From assembly GCF_042653545.1 (NCBI RefSeq), contig NZ_JBHSIS010000008.1, positions 62,001-126,000 on the forward strand: a stretch of 64,000 nucleotides of DNA. Direction: 5' to 3'. The notes beneath the pieces were generated by a model, which saw only the letters and a program-made list of their open reading frames with translations, did no database searches and had not been told where the DNA came from. A program made the position numbers and the translations under genes. Within the stretch, counting starts at the first letter, position 1; each line of letters starts with the position of its first letter. The DNA comes from Actinophytocola glycyrrhizae. GTDB taxonomy: Bacteria > Actinomycetota > Actinomycetes > Mycobacteriales > Pseudonocardiaceae. Positions 41,599 through 49,624 of the stretch are shown one piece after another.

Positions 41599-42575
41599 AG
41601 GCGATCGTGCAGGAGCGTTACGGCCCACCGGACGTGCTCGAGTTCCGGGACGTGCCGGTACCGGTGGCGGGCGCCGACGAGGTGCTCGTGGCGGTGCGTG
41701 CCGCCGCGGTGAACGCCTGGGACTGGCACATGATGCGGGGCGACCCGTACCTGTCGCGGCTGACGACGGGGTCGTTGCGGCGTCCGAAGAGGACGGTCCG
41801 GGGCCGGGACTTCGCGGGGGTGGTGGCCGCGGTCGGCGGGAACGTGACGGACCTGCGGCCCGGTGCCGAGGTGTACGGGGACCTCGGGAGCGCGGAGGGC
41901 GCGTTCGCCGAGTACGCGTGCGTGCCCCGCGGCCAGGTGGCGCGCAAGCCGGCGAACCTGACGTTCGAGCAGGCGGCCGCGGTGCCACTGGCCGCGAACA
42001 CCGCGCTCATGGGGCTGCGGGACGTGGCGGATGTGCGGGCGGGGCAACGGGTTCTGGTCAACGGCGCGTCCGGTGGCGTCGGCACGTTCGCCGTGCAGCT
42101 CGCGAAGTCCTTCGGCGCGCACGTGACCGGCGTGTGCCGCACCCGCAACGTCGGGCTGGTCCGGGAACTCGGCGCGGACGAGGTCGTCGACTACACCCGT
42201 GAGGACTTCACCCGGCAGCGGTACGACGTGGTGTTCGACCTCGTCGGCAACCGGTCGCTGACGGCCCTGCGGCGCGCACTCGTCCCGCGCGGGACGCTGG
42301 TCCTGTCCGGCGGTGGCGTGTACCGCGGCGGCAGCGTCGTCGGCCCGATGGGGCTGATCATCCGGTCGCAGCTCGTGCGCCCGTTCGTCCGGCAGCGGGT
42401 GGTGGTGCTGATCGAGGTGCCGGGCTCGGCCAACCTGGACACGCTGCGGGCGCTGATCGAGGCGGGCGAGGTGACGCCCGCCGTCGACCGCACCTACCCG
42501 CTCTGCGAGGCCGCGGCCGCGATCCGGTACGTCGAGGAGGAACACGCCCGCGCGAAGGTCGTCCTCACCGGGTGA
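41595..42575 (+). CDS. NAD(P)-dependent alcohol dehydrogenase / quinone oxidoreductase (MDR)
   Basis: 326 residues. Zinc-free MDR protein: MKAIVQERYGPPDVLEFRDV, VAAVGGNVTDLRPGAEVYG, LAANTALMGLRDVADVRAG and the nucleotide motif VLVNGASGGVGTFAVQLAKS. It lacks the catalytic zinc cysteine cluster, as in quinone reductases. It is coupled to the DUF2306 gene. Its 3' end overlaps the beta-lactamase-like gene by 11 nt tail-to-tail. Substrate unknown. Confidence 0.88.
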   Translation: MKAIVQERYGPPDVLEFRDVPVPVAGADEVLVAVRAAAVNAWDWHMMRGDPYLSRLTTGSLRRPKRTVRGRDFAGVVAAVGGNVTDLRPGAEVYGDLGSAEGAFAEYACVPRGQVARKPANLTFEQAAAVPLAANTALMGLRDVADVRAGQRVLVNGASGGVGTFAVQLAKSFGAHVTGVCRTRNVGLVRELGADEVVDYTREDFTRQRYDVVFDLVGNRSLTALRRALVPRGTLVLSGGGVYRGGSVVGPMGLIIRSQLVRPFVRQRVVVLIEVPGSANLDTLRALIEAGEVTPAVDRTYPLCEAAAAIRYVEEEHARAKVVLTG

Positions 42576-43662
42576 GGCGCCAGAACTCCCTCAGCCACCC
42601 GGACGGCACCGGCGAGTCCGCGCTCACCTGCGTGAACAGGAGCGCGACGGTGCCGGTGGCGAGGTCGACGTGCGCGGAGGTCCCGGTGGCGCCGACCCAG
42701 CCGTACCGCGTGCCGTCGACCGAACCGCCCATGCCCCAGCCGTCCCCTTCGAGGAACAGCGCCCCGATCTCGCGGTGGGCGGGGGTGGTGTGGTCGGTGG
42801 TCATCAGCCGCACGGACGCGGCCGACAGCACCGGGTCGCCGTCGGCGAGCAGCATCCGGCCGAACGCCAGCCAGTCGTCGACGGTCCCGGTCAGGCCACC
42901 GGACCCCAGCGGGAACGCGGGTTCGGTGGCCCACTGCCCGTCCGGGGCGTCGGCCAGGGTCAGCCCGCCGGGGCCCTGTTCGTAGCAGCTGGTGAACCGG
43001 TCCTGTTTGGACGGCGGCACCGAGAACCCGGTGTCGGTCATGCCCAGCGGCGCGAACAGCCGCTCCGCGAGGAAGTCCGGCAGCGAGGTGCCGGCGGCGC
43101 GGGCCACCAGCACACCCTGGATCGCCGAGCACGTGTCGTACAGCCACGCCTCGCCCGGCTGGTACAGCAGCGGCACGCCGGCCAGCGCCGCGACCCACTC
43201 GTCGGCGGGCGGGAAGCTCCGCACCTCGCGGCCGTCCTTCTGCACACCGAGCAGCGCCCGCACCGCGGGCAGGCCGAAGCCGGCCGCGAAACCCCAGCCC
43301 GCCTGGCTCGTCAGCACGTCGAACACGGTGATGGGCCGCCGCACCGGGACCACGTCGTCGACCGGGCTCGCCGGGGTGCGCACCACCACCGGCCCGGCCA
43401 GCTCCGGCAGCCACCGCTCGATCGGGTCGTCCAGCGCGACGACACCGTCGTCGACGAGCACCAGCAGCGCGGCGGCCGTGACCGGCTTGGTGACCGACGC
43501 GAGGCGGAAGATCGATTCCCTGGTCATCGGCGCGGTGCCGGCGAGGTCGACGGACCCGGCGGCCACGACCTCGACGTCGTCGCCCCGCGCCACGGCGGCC
43601 ACCGCGCCCGGCAGCGAGCCGTCAGCCACGTGGCGCCGGAGCAGTCCGCTCAGTTCGGTCAT
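42565..43662 (-). CDS. Serine hydrolase (beta-lactamase class C family)
   Basis: 365 residues. The SxxK motif is FRLASVTKPVTAAAL (Ser/Lys ~residues 55-58). The second motif reads WLYDTCSAIQG (Tyr kept, Asn replaced). The third is near GWVGATGTSAHVD instead of the usual HxG/KTG. The set fits the esterase/DD-peptidase-like group (EstB) better than a real lactamase. No signal peptide, so it is cytoplasmic. ATG 43662 lies within the 3' end of the NDH-2 gene (41-nt overlap), so the two are co-transcribed. Confidence 0.85.
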   Translation of the reverse strand: MTELSGLLRRHVADGSLPGAVAAVARGDDVEVVAAGSVDLAGTAPMTRESIFRLASVTKPVTAAALLVLVDDGVVALDDPIERWLPELAGPVVVRTPASPVDDVVPVRRPITVFDVLTSQAGWGFAAGFGLPAVRALLGVQKDGREVRSFPPADEWVAALAGVPLLYQPGEAWLYDTCSAIQGVLVARAAGTSLPDFLAERLFAPLGMTDTGFSVPPSKQDRFTSCYEQGPGGLTLADAPDGQWATEPAFPLGSGGLTGTVDDWLAFGRMLLADGDPVLSAASVRLMTTDHTTPAHREIGALFLEGDGWGMGGSVDGTRYGWVGATGTSAHVDLATGTVALLFTQVSADSPVPSGWLREFWRLTR

Positions 43663-45004
43663 GGCCGGTTGGACCGGCGGCGGGCGCGGAACTCATCGGT
43701 GGCTCGCCACCCGCGACGAACGCGTCGCGCGGGTGCTGCACCGACGCGAGCGACAGGACGTCCCGCCCGAACAGCGCCTGGGCCAGCCAGATCGCGAGCA
43801 CCCGGACCTTGCGTTCCCAGCTGGGCACGGCCAGCACGTGGTAGCCGCGGTGCATCAGCCACGCGAGCGGCCCGGTGATCACGACGCGGCGGTACTGGAA
43901 GATGCCGCGCCCGAGCCCGAGCGTCGCGATGGCGCCGAGGCTGTGGTGGAGGTACTCCTTCGGCTCCTTGCCACGCAGGGTGGCGACGATGTTGCCGGCC
44001 AGGCGCTTGCCCTGGCGGTAGGCGTGCTGGGCGTTCGGGACGGTCCGCCTGCCCGGCACGGCGAGGTCGGGCACCGCGGCGGCATCACCGGCCGCCCACG
44101 CGTCGGGCACCGGTGCGGCGTCGGTGCCGACCCGCAGGTCGGGCCGGACCACGACGTAGCCGCGCGCGTCGACCGGGAGGTCGGTGTGGTTGCCGACGAC
44201 CGGGTTGGCTCCGTTGCCCGCGGTCCACACGATCAGGTCCGAGTCGAACTCCTCGCCCGTCGAGAGCACGACGTGCCCGCCGACCGCCGAGACGACCTGC
44301 GTGTCCAGGTGGACGCGGGCGCCCCGCTCCTCAAGCGACCGCACCACCCAGCGACCCGGCCTGTCGGTGACCTCGGGCAGGATGCGGCCGCTCGCCTCGA
44401 CGAGGTGGAACCGCAGCTCGTCGCGGGCGATCTCGGGGTAGCGCCTCAGCAGTGCGGTCGCGAGCGACAGCAGCTCACCGAAGCCCTCGACACCGGAGAA
44501 CCCGCCGCCGACGAACGTCACCGTGAGCAGCCTGGCGCGCAGCGGCCCGGCGGGAAGCGTCGCGGCCCGGTCGAACGCGGTCAGCAGCCGGTCCCGGATC
44601 GCGACGGCCTCCTCGACGTGCTTGAGGCCGATCGCCTGCTCACCGATGCCGGGCACCGGGAACTTCCGCGTGACCGCACCCGCGGTCACCACGACGATGT
44701 CGTAGTCCAGCTCGAACGTCTCGCCGTCGGCGGGCCGCACGGTGACCACCCGGTGCCCGTGGTCGATGGCGGTGACCGCCCCCGCGACGACCCGGGTGCG
44801 GCGCAGGTGGCGGCGCAGCGACACCCCGGCGTGCCGCGCCTCGACCGAACCGGCCACCACCTCGGGCAGGAACGGCTGGTAGGTCAGGTAGGGACGGGGA
44901 TCGACGATCGTGACCTCGGCCTCCCCGCGCCGGAGCCGCCGCTCCAGTTTCCACGCGGTGTAGAAGCCGGCATAACCGCCACCCACGATCAGGATCTTGC
45001 GCAT
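43622..45004 (-). CDS. NAD(P)/FAD-dependent oxidoreductase (NDH-2 type)
   Basis: 460 residues. FAD motif KILIVGGGYAGFYTAWKLER at the N-terminus; the NADH Rossmann motif VTFVGGGFSGVEGFGELLSL (residues ~163-182); the second FAD motif AWAAGDAAAVPDLAVPG (residues ~305-321). TYQPFLPEVVAG and HAYRQGKRLAGNI are NDH-2 blocks. A C-terminal hydrophobic amphipathic part (~residues 380-430) would attach it to the membrane, and a disordered tail ends it. It would pass electrons from NADH to menaquinone without pumping. ATG 45004. Confidence 0.9.
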   Translation of the reverse strand: MRKILIVGGGYAGFYTAWKLERRLRRGEAEVTIVDPRPYLTYQPFLPEVVAGSVEARHAGVSLRRHLRRTRVVAGAVTAIDHGHRVVTVRPADGETFELDYDIVVVTAGAVTRKFPVPGIGEQAIGLKHVEEAVAIRDRLLTAFDRAATLPAGPLRARLLTVTFVGGGFSGVEGFGELLSLATALLRRYPEIARDELRFHLVEASGRILPEVTDRPGRWVVRSLEERGARVHLDTQVVSAVGGHVVLSTGEEFDSDLIVWTAGNGANPVVGNHTDLPVDARGYVVVRPDLRVGTDAAPVPDAWAAGDAAAVPDLAVPGRRTVPNAQHAYRQGKRLAGNIVATLRGKEPKEYLHHSLGAIATLGLGRGIFQYRRVVITGPLAWLMHRGYHVLAVPSWERKVRVLAIWLAQALFGRDVLSLASVQHPRDAFVAGGEPPMSSAPAAGPTGHDRTERTAPAPRG

Positions 45005-45154
45005 GCTGACCCCTTTCTCGGATCACCAGGTGGACGGTGCCGACCCGCCCGACGTGACAGTCCCGGCACGTGCCGCCGGTCACGCGGCTGGCCGCGCGAT
45101 CCCCAGAACCGACCTCGGACCTGCCGTGATTCCGCTACCGTGGTGGTCAGAGAC

Positions 45155-45655
45155 ATGGGTGACCTACACATTCGACGAGCCCGCCCCGCCGATCTCGAAA
45201 CCCTCGTTCAGGAGCTAGGCCAGCGGCGGTTCTTCGAGGACCGCTTTTCGCGGCAGAGCAGGAAACTGGGCATGCTGCTGACCGCGTGGCGGGCAGGCGT
45301 CCCCATCGGGGTCCTCTATCTGTGGCTCGAGGACGCGGAGGAGAAGGAGCTCCGCGACCATCTGCCCGGCACCCCGATCCTCAATCACCTCGAGATCCAC
45401 CCCGACCACCGCGGCGGCGGCGTGGGCTCCACGCTGATCGACGAAGCGGAGCGGCGACTGCGCAAACTCCTCCTCGGCCAGGTCGCGCTCGCTGTGGAGG
45501 ACAGCAACGAACGAGCGGCACGCCTGTACAAACGGCTCGGCTACGAGGAATGGCCGCACTCGCCGATCCGGTGCTACTCACTGACCGACGGGGATGGAGT
45601 ACGGCAGGTCGAGATCTGTCAGATCATGGTCAAGGCGCTCCTGCGGGAGATGTAG
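45155..45655 (+). CDS. GNAT N-acetyltransferase
   Basis: 166 residues. LHIRRARPADLETLVQELGQ opens the fold; LNHLEIHPDHRGGGVGSTLI is the acetyl-CoA loop (RxxGxG) and VAVEDSNERAARLYKRLGYE the final strand. ATG 45155 fits the family start, with weak ribosome sequence (AGAGAC). The last 78 nt overlap the convergent GT-A-like gene. Substrate unknown. Confidence 0.85.
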   Translation: MGDLHIRRARPADLETLVQELGQRRFFEDRFSRQSRKLGMLLTAWRAGVPIGVLYLWLEDAEEKELRDHLPGTPILNHLEIHPDHRGGGVGSTLIDEAERRLRKLLLGQVALAVEDSNERAARLYKRLGYEEWPHSPIRCYSLTDGDGVRQVEICQIMVKALLREM

Positions 45656-46834
45656 GTGCGCCGCCCGGTCGGGAAGGTCGAGCGACCTGAACATCGCCCG
45701 GACGCCCGCGAGGGAGCGGCGTTCCCGCCGGTCCTTCTTCTTCCTGGTCACGAGCGCGCGGTGGGTCTCCTCGACGTGCAGGCGCCAGCTGAGGCGGTCC
45801 GCTCGCCACGCATCCACGTACTTCACGCACAGCTCGGGCCTGATGTACTGGCACCGCCCGCGGGCGGCCTTCAACGCCAGCAACATCCGACGACGCTGCC
45901 CCGGATCGCCGCCCATGCGTTCGACCATGTGAATCACGTCGGTGATGAACTCGGCACGTTCCCGCAGAAAGCCCTGCCAGTGCTCGACTGTCGCGTCCCG
46001 CGGCGACCGACCGCTGTCGAGCAGCCAGAACAGCCCCTCGGCAAGGCAGTCCCCGAGCTCCTCCATCCTGGCGCGGTGCTCGTGGTAGGGGTCGTAGGTC
46101 CGCTGGATCGCCCGGCCCGTCGTGGTCGTGGGACGTAGCCCGTCCTCGTCGAGGAGGAAGAACCAGTCCTCGTTGTAGATGTTGGGGAAGAACGAGGTCA
46201 TGGCCTTGGCACCGACCGCGAGCGCACCACCGCCGATGAACATGTCCTGCGCGCCCCCCGCCGCGCGGAACGCGTGGCAGACCACGGAGTTGTCCGGCAT
46301 GCCGTCGACCTCGTCGATCGCCAGCCCGACTCCCGCATAGACATCGGTCAGGCCAACGGCTTCCATGAGGTCCGTCGGCTCCGGGATCTCGATGTCGTCG
46401 TCGAGGAAGACAATCCGCTGCCACCCGATCAGCCGGGCGAGGAGCAGCCCGAGGTTCCGCTTGAGGCTGGTGTCGGTCCACCGCTCGAACCTGGTGCCCT
46501 CGAGGACCCGGCATGACTCGAACGCGGGGACCACTCCGCGCGGCAGTTCGTCGACGTCGACGGCGATGAGCTTGACGCCCCTGCCCCGCACGTACGCGGC
46601 GACCCGGTCCGCCGAGGACCACCTGCTGCACAGGGCAACGAGCGTGCACCCCAGCTTGGCGGCCAGCTCGACCGCCGAGCCGAGAGTGGCCACGTGCCGG
46701 GCGGTCGGCACGATGATCGCGTCCACCTCCATGGGGAAGTGGATGGCCGGGCGGCTGCTCAACAGCTGACGGTGCGAACCGTGGTGATGTTCGGAACGCC
46801 TCCCGGCAGGAGCCGGGTTGACTGACCTGCTCAC
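45578..46834 (-). CDS. GT-A-like protein of unknown role, coupled to XRE-sensor gene
   Basis: 418 residues. Beginning at EVDAIIVPTARHVATLGSAV (residue ~36), with IVFLDDDIEIPEPTDLMEAV (DDD at ~145-147) and DMFIGGGALAVGAKAMTSFF, then YNEDWFFLLDEDGLRPTTTT, it resembles GT-A glycosyltransferases with a DxD metal motif. The C-terminal ~130 residues are helical and basic. Start GTG 46834 overlaps the XRE-sensor stop (GTGA at 46831-46834), which decides the start over the internal ATG 46732. Not a family that can be named with confidence; sugar donor and acceptor unknown. Overlaps the GNAT gene by 78 nt. Confidence 0.7.
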   Translation of the reverse strand: MSRSVNPAPAGRRSEHHHGSHRQLLSSRPAIHFPMEVDAIIVPTARHVATLGSAVELAAKLGCTLVALCSRWSSADRVAAYVRGRGVKLIAVDVDELPRGVVPAFESCRVLEGTRFERWTDTSLKRNLGLLLARLIGWQRIVFLDDDIEIPEPTDLMEAVGLTDVYAGVGLAIDEVDGMPDNSVVCHAFRAAGGAQDMFIGGGALAVGAKAMTSFFPNIYNEDWFFLLDEDGLRPTTTTGRAIQRTYDPYHEHRARMEELGDCLAEGLFWLLDSGRSPRDATVEHWQGFLRERAEFITDVIHMVERMGGDPGQRRRMLLALKAARGRCQYIRPELCVKYVDAWRADRLSWRLHVEETHRALVTRKKKDRRERRSLAGVRAMFRSLDLPDRAAHLHLPQERLDHDLTDLDLPYSIPVGQ

Positions 46835-47904
46835 GCGACGCGCACCGGCCACTCGTGCAGCACGTCCTCGGAACTGCTCCAGTCCGGCGTGACCGTCTTA
46901 CCGAGGAACACCTTGACCCTGCTGACGATGCTGAACGCCTTCTCGCCGGCGAATCGCGTGCGCAGGTAGGTCTCGTTGCCGTCGCGGAACTTCGCGTCCG
47001 TGAGCGCGCGCACGATGCCATGGGTGCCTCGCGCGTACATGCCGTTGCAGATGGTGACCGTCCGCGTGTCATGGAGCGGGCTGGGGGCACGGGAGAAATG
47101 CGCGACGTCCTTGACCAGGATCTCGCGGTCGCCTTCCCTGCGCAGTTCCGGCGCGTACAGCCGTTCGTCCTCGCCCTCGCCGACCACGAAGCCGCCCGCC
47201 TCGGCCTCGTTCTCCCTCGGCAGTTGCCGCACGGGAACGTCGAGGCGATGCAGGAACTCGGCGGTGATCGAGTTCCAGTCGACACCGCCGAGGAGCACCA
47301 GGTGAGTGCCGTAGTCGTCCGTCTCGACCTTGTCGGGAGTGCGGACGCGTACGTCACTGTGCGGGTTCGCCGCGCGCAGGTGCCCGAACAGCTCGAGCAA
47401 CGCGTCCAGGTCCGCGTACTTGTACAGCTCCACGTAGTCGGGAGCGTTCGGATCCGTGTATGGCATCGGCTCGAGGTAGTCGGGGGGCAGCGCCGAACAC
47501 ACGATCGTGATGTCCTCGCCGGCCGGGAAATGCCAGTGACCGTGGGTGAACGCGTTCGCAGCAGCAGGTCCGGGCTTGTGACCCTTCACCTCGTTCCACA
47601 GGCTGGTCAGCTCGTGGAGCAACTCGTCGCGGCGAGCCCGTTCCGTGCTTGTCAGCTGAGCCACCGGAAGCACCCGAAAAGGCTGCTGTGCCACCGAGCG
47701 CTCGGTGGCGAAAAAACTACAGTAGGAAGCAAGGCGGGCATGCGGCGGGGCCTTCGGCTTACTGGAACTCTCCCACGAGGAGATGAGCGGCCCGCTCGCA
47801 CCGATCGCAGCCCCGAGTTCACGCTGGGTGATCGACGTGCCAGCCAAGCCCTCGATGCGCAGCTGTCGCAGCTTCTGCGCGAGCCGGAGCGCCGGGTCCA
47901 CCAC
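46831..47904 (-). CDS. XRE-type HTH protein with a large C-terminal sensor-like domain
   Basis: 357 residues. The HTH spans ~5-62 (LAQKLRQLRIEGLAGTSITQ, RELGAAIGASGPLISSWESS). From ~118 to the end is a domain with ITIVCSALPPDYLEPMPYTD, DYVELYKYADLDALLELFGH, THLVLLGGVDWNSITAEFLH and TVTICNGMYARGTHGIVRAL. The GGxxxN-like loop is compatible with a nucleotide-binding alpha/beta fold. I know no firm function. GTG 47904 has AAGGAAG 7 nt upstream. It is divergent from the cyclase gene and coupled to the GT-A-like gene, which suggests a shared signalling unit. Confidence 0.75.
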   Translation of the reverse strand: MVDPALRLAQKLRQLRIEGLAGTSITQRELGAAIGASGPLISSWESSSKPKAPPHARLASYCSFFATERSVAQQPFRVLPVAQLTSTERARRDELLHELTSLWNEVKGHKPGPAAANAFTHGHWHFPAGEDITIVCSALPPDYLEPMPYTDPNAPDYVELYKYADLDALLELFGHLRAANPHSDVRVRTPDKVETDDYGTHLVLLGGVDWNSITAEFLHRLDVPVRQLPRENEAEAGGFVVGEGEDERLYAPELRREGDREILVKDVAHFSRAPSPLHDTRTVTICNGMYARGTHGIVRALTDAKFRDGNETYLRTRFAGEKAFSIVSRVKVFLGKTVTPDWSSSEDVLHEWPVRVA

Positions 47905-48129
47905 TCATCACTTCCTTCGGCAAATTTCAGTGTCAAGTGCCGAAAGACTGAAGTCTACATTGGCGAATGCCATCGGCCGGTACAAAATCGAGTTTGACAC
48001 GAAAGAGTTACGACCGGATGGCAAGCAGGGGTCTATCACTGAATCGTGGACCATAGAGCCATTCGACCGCTTGCCGCACCGCTCACCTTCGGCTTACGCT
48101 TGGACTTCCTCGAAGGTCTGCCAACTTTG

Positions 48130-48147
48130 CTGAAGTTTACTGAAGTT
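48130..48147. promoter_or_regulatory. Tandem CTGAAGTT direct repeats before the cyclase gene
   Basis: CTGAAGTT occurs at 48130-48137 and 48140-48147, exactly 10 bp apart (one helical turn), with a further CTGAAGTC at 47948-47955. The divergent region 47905-48167 is clearly more A/T-rich than its surroundings and holds both promoters. The repeats are candidate binding sites for the XRE protein. Confidence 0.5.
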
Positions 48148-48167
48148 GGGGACTGTCTGGAGGGACC

Positions 48168-48791
48168 ATGAGTGAGGTGACCAGACTCCAGCCACGTCAG
48201 CGCATCATCGTCGCCTGCGATGTCGAAGGGTCCACCAGCAGGACGAACCCTGCCAAGGCGACTCTCCGTGCCGACATGTACGAGCTGCTCGAGGCGACGC
48301 TGCTCGAGTGCGAGATCACCGAGGAGGTGCGCGAGCCGTTCTACGACTACGGCGACGGCGTCATGGTGTTGCTGCGCCCGGTCGACGGCGTGCCCAAGAC
48401 GCTCCTCCTGCACACGTTCGTGCCGGTGCTGAGCACGCGACTCACCGCGCACGCGATCAGGCATCCGGACCGGATGTTCCGGCTGCGCGTCGCGATCCAC
48501 TCCGGTGAGGTGCACTTCGACCGGCAGGGCGTGTTCGGCGAGGACCTCGACATCACGTTCCGGCTCCTCGACTCCCCCGAGTTGAAGAGCCGGTTGCAGC
48601 AGACCGACGCGCCCCTCGTCCTCGCGGTCTCCGGGGACATCCACCGGTCGGTCATCCGGCACGGCTACGACGGGATCGACGGGCGGACGTTCGATCCCGC
48701 GATCTGTCTCGAGGTGGCCGAGCAGCGGCACGTCGGCTGGGTGCACGTCCCCGGCCAGGGGGTGCCGCCGGTCGACCTGTACTCGGCCTAG
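48168..48791 (+). CDS. Minimal class III nucleotide cyclase
   Basis: 207 residues, almost only the catalytic domain. The metal-binding Asp residues are Asp18 (IVACDVEGSTSR) and Asp63 (YDYGDGVMVLL). RVAIHSGEVHFDRQGVFGED, then LDITFRLLD, is the second half; the transition-state Arg (R132) is kept while the usual Asn is Asp128. The purine-selecting Lys/Asp pair of adenylate cyclases is replaced by Tyr59 and Gly121 in my alignment by eye, so adenine is not the obvious substrate. No membrane or regulatory domain. ATG 48168 has GGAGGGACC upstream. Divergent from the XRE-sensor gene. Confidence 0.78.
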   Translation: MSEVTRLQPRQRIIVACDVEGSTSRTNPAKATLRADMYELLEATLLECEITEEVREPFYDYGDGVMVLLRPVDGVPKTLLLHTFVPVLSTRLTAHAIRHPDRMFRLRVAIHSGEVHFDRQGVFGEDLDITFRLLDSPELKSRLQQTDAPLVLAVSGDIHRSVIRHGYDGIDGRTFDPAICLEVAEQRHVGWVHVPGQGVPPVDLYSA

Positions 48792-49624
48792 CTCGCGCTG
48801 ATCGGGTACGCGCGGGTCGCCGTGCCCGCGAACACCTCGGCTCGCTCCGGTTGTGACAGGCCGTTCGTGCACGCGCGGGCCACGTCGTGGACCTGGTCGT
48901 AGGTGGCCGCCAGTTCGCAGACCGGCCAGTCGGAGCCGAACATGACGCGTTCTGGGCCGAAGGACTCCAGTACGTGCGCCGCGTACGGGCGCAGGTGGTC
49001 GACCGTCCACTTCGTCCAGTCGGCTTCCGTCACCAGGCCGGACAGTTTGCAGAACACGTTCGGGCGCGCCGCGAGGGCGGTCAGGAACGTGGCCCACGGT
49101 TCGTAGCCACCGGAGGCGATCGCCGGTTTGCCCGCGTGGTCGAGCACCAGCCGGGCGCCCGGCACCGCGTCGGCCAGTGCGATCGCGGCCTGGTGCTGTG
49201 GGGGCAGGACGAGGATGTCGTACGTCAGGCCCGCTTCGGCGACCGCCTTGACGCCGCGGACGACCTCCCGGCGGGTCAGCCAGTCCGGGTCCGCCTCGCC
49301 CTGCGCCGGGTGGCGGATTCCCACGAGCGTCCGGCCGCCGGGGGCCTCGCGCAGCGCGGCCAGCCGGTCCGCCACGTCCGGGGCCGTCAGGTCGGCCCAG
49401 CCGACCACGCCTGCGATCAGCGGTGTGGCCGCGGCGGTCGACAGGAACTCCTCGGTCTCCTCGACCGTGGGTACCGTCTGCACCAGCACCGTGCGGTCCG
49501 CGCGGGTCACCGCGGCCAGGTCCGCCACTGTGTACGGTCGGCGGATCGGGTCGAGGTCCGCGAGCCAGTCGTAGTCGCGGCGGGTCAGGTCCTCCCACAG
49601 GTGGTGGTGGGCGTCGATGATCAC
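48788..49624 (-). CDS. L-fuconolactonase-like amidohydrolase
   Basis: 278 residues of the amidohydrolase_2 family. HxH is IIDAHHHLWEDLTRRDYDWL; further metal/active-site positions are VGIRHPAQ, LVLDHAGKP and MFGSDWPVC. The pattern DYDWLADLDPIRRPYTVADL, then VLVQTVPTVEETEEFL, fits lactonases of L-fucose/L-rhamnose/4-sulfolactone pathways. It would open L-fucono-lactone to L-fuconate. GTG 49624 overlaps the aldo-keto reductase stop (GTGA). Its stop meets that of the cyclase gene with a 4-nt overlap. Confidence 0.82.
   Translation of the reverse strand: MIIDAHHHLWEDLTRRDYDWLADLDPIRRPYTVADLAAVTRADRTVLVQTVPTVEETEEFLSTAAATPLIAGVVGWADLTAPDVADRLAALREAPGGRTLVGIRHPAQGEADPDWLTRREVVRGVKAVAEAGLTYDILVLPPQHQAAIALADAVPGARLVLDHAGKPAIASGGYEPWATFLTALAARPNVFCKLSGLVTEADWTKWTVDHLRPYAAHVLESFGPERVMFGSDWPVCELAATYDQVHDVARACTNGLSQPERAEVFAGTATRAYPISAS

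Noticed and set aside
45155..48791. Calling the cyclase locus a proven Pycsar system
   Set aside because: No known Pycsar effector is encoded, and cyclase specificity was judged only by eye, so it is kept as a hypothesis.
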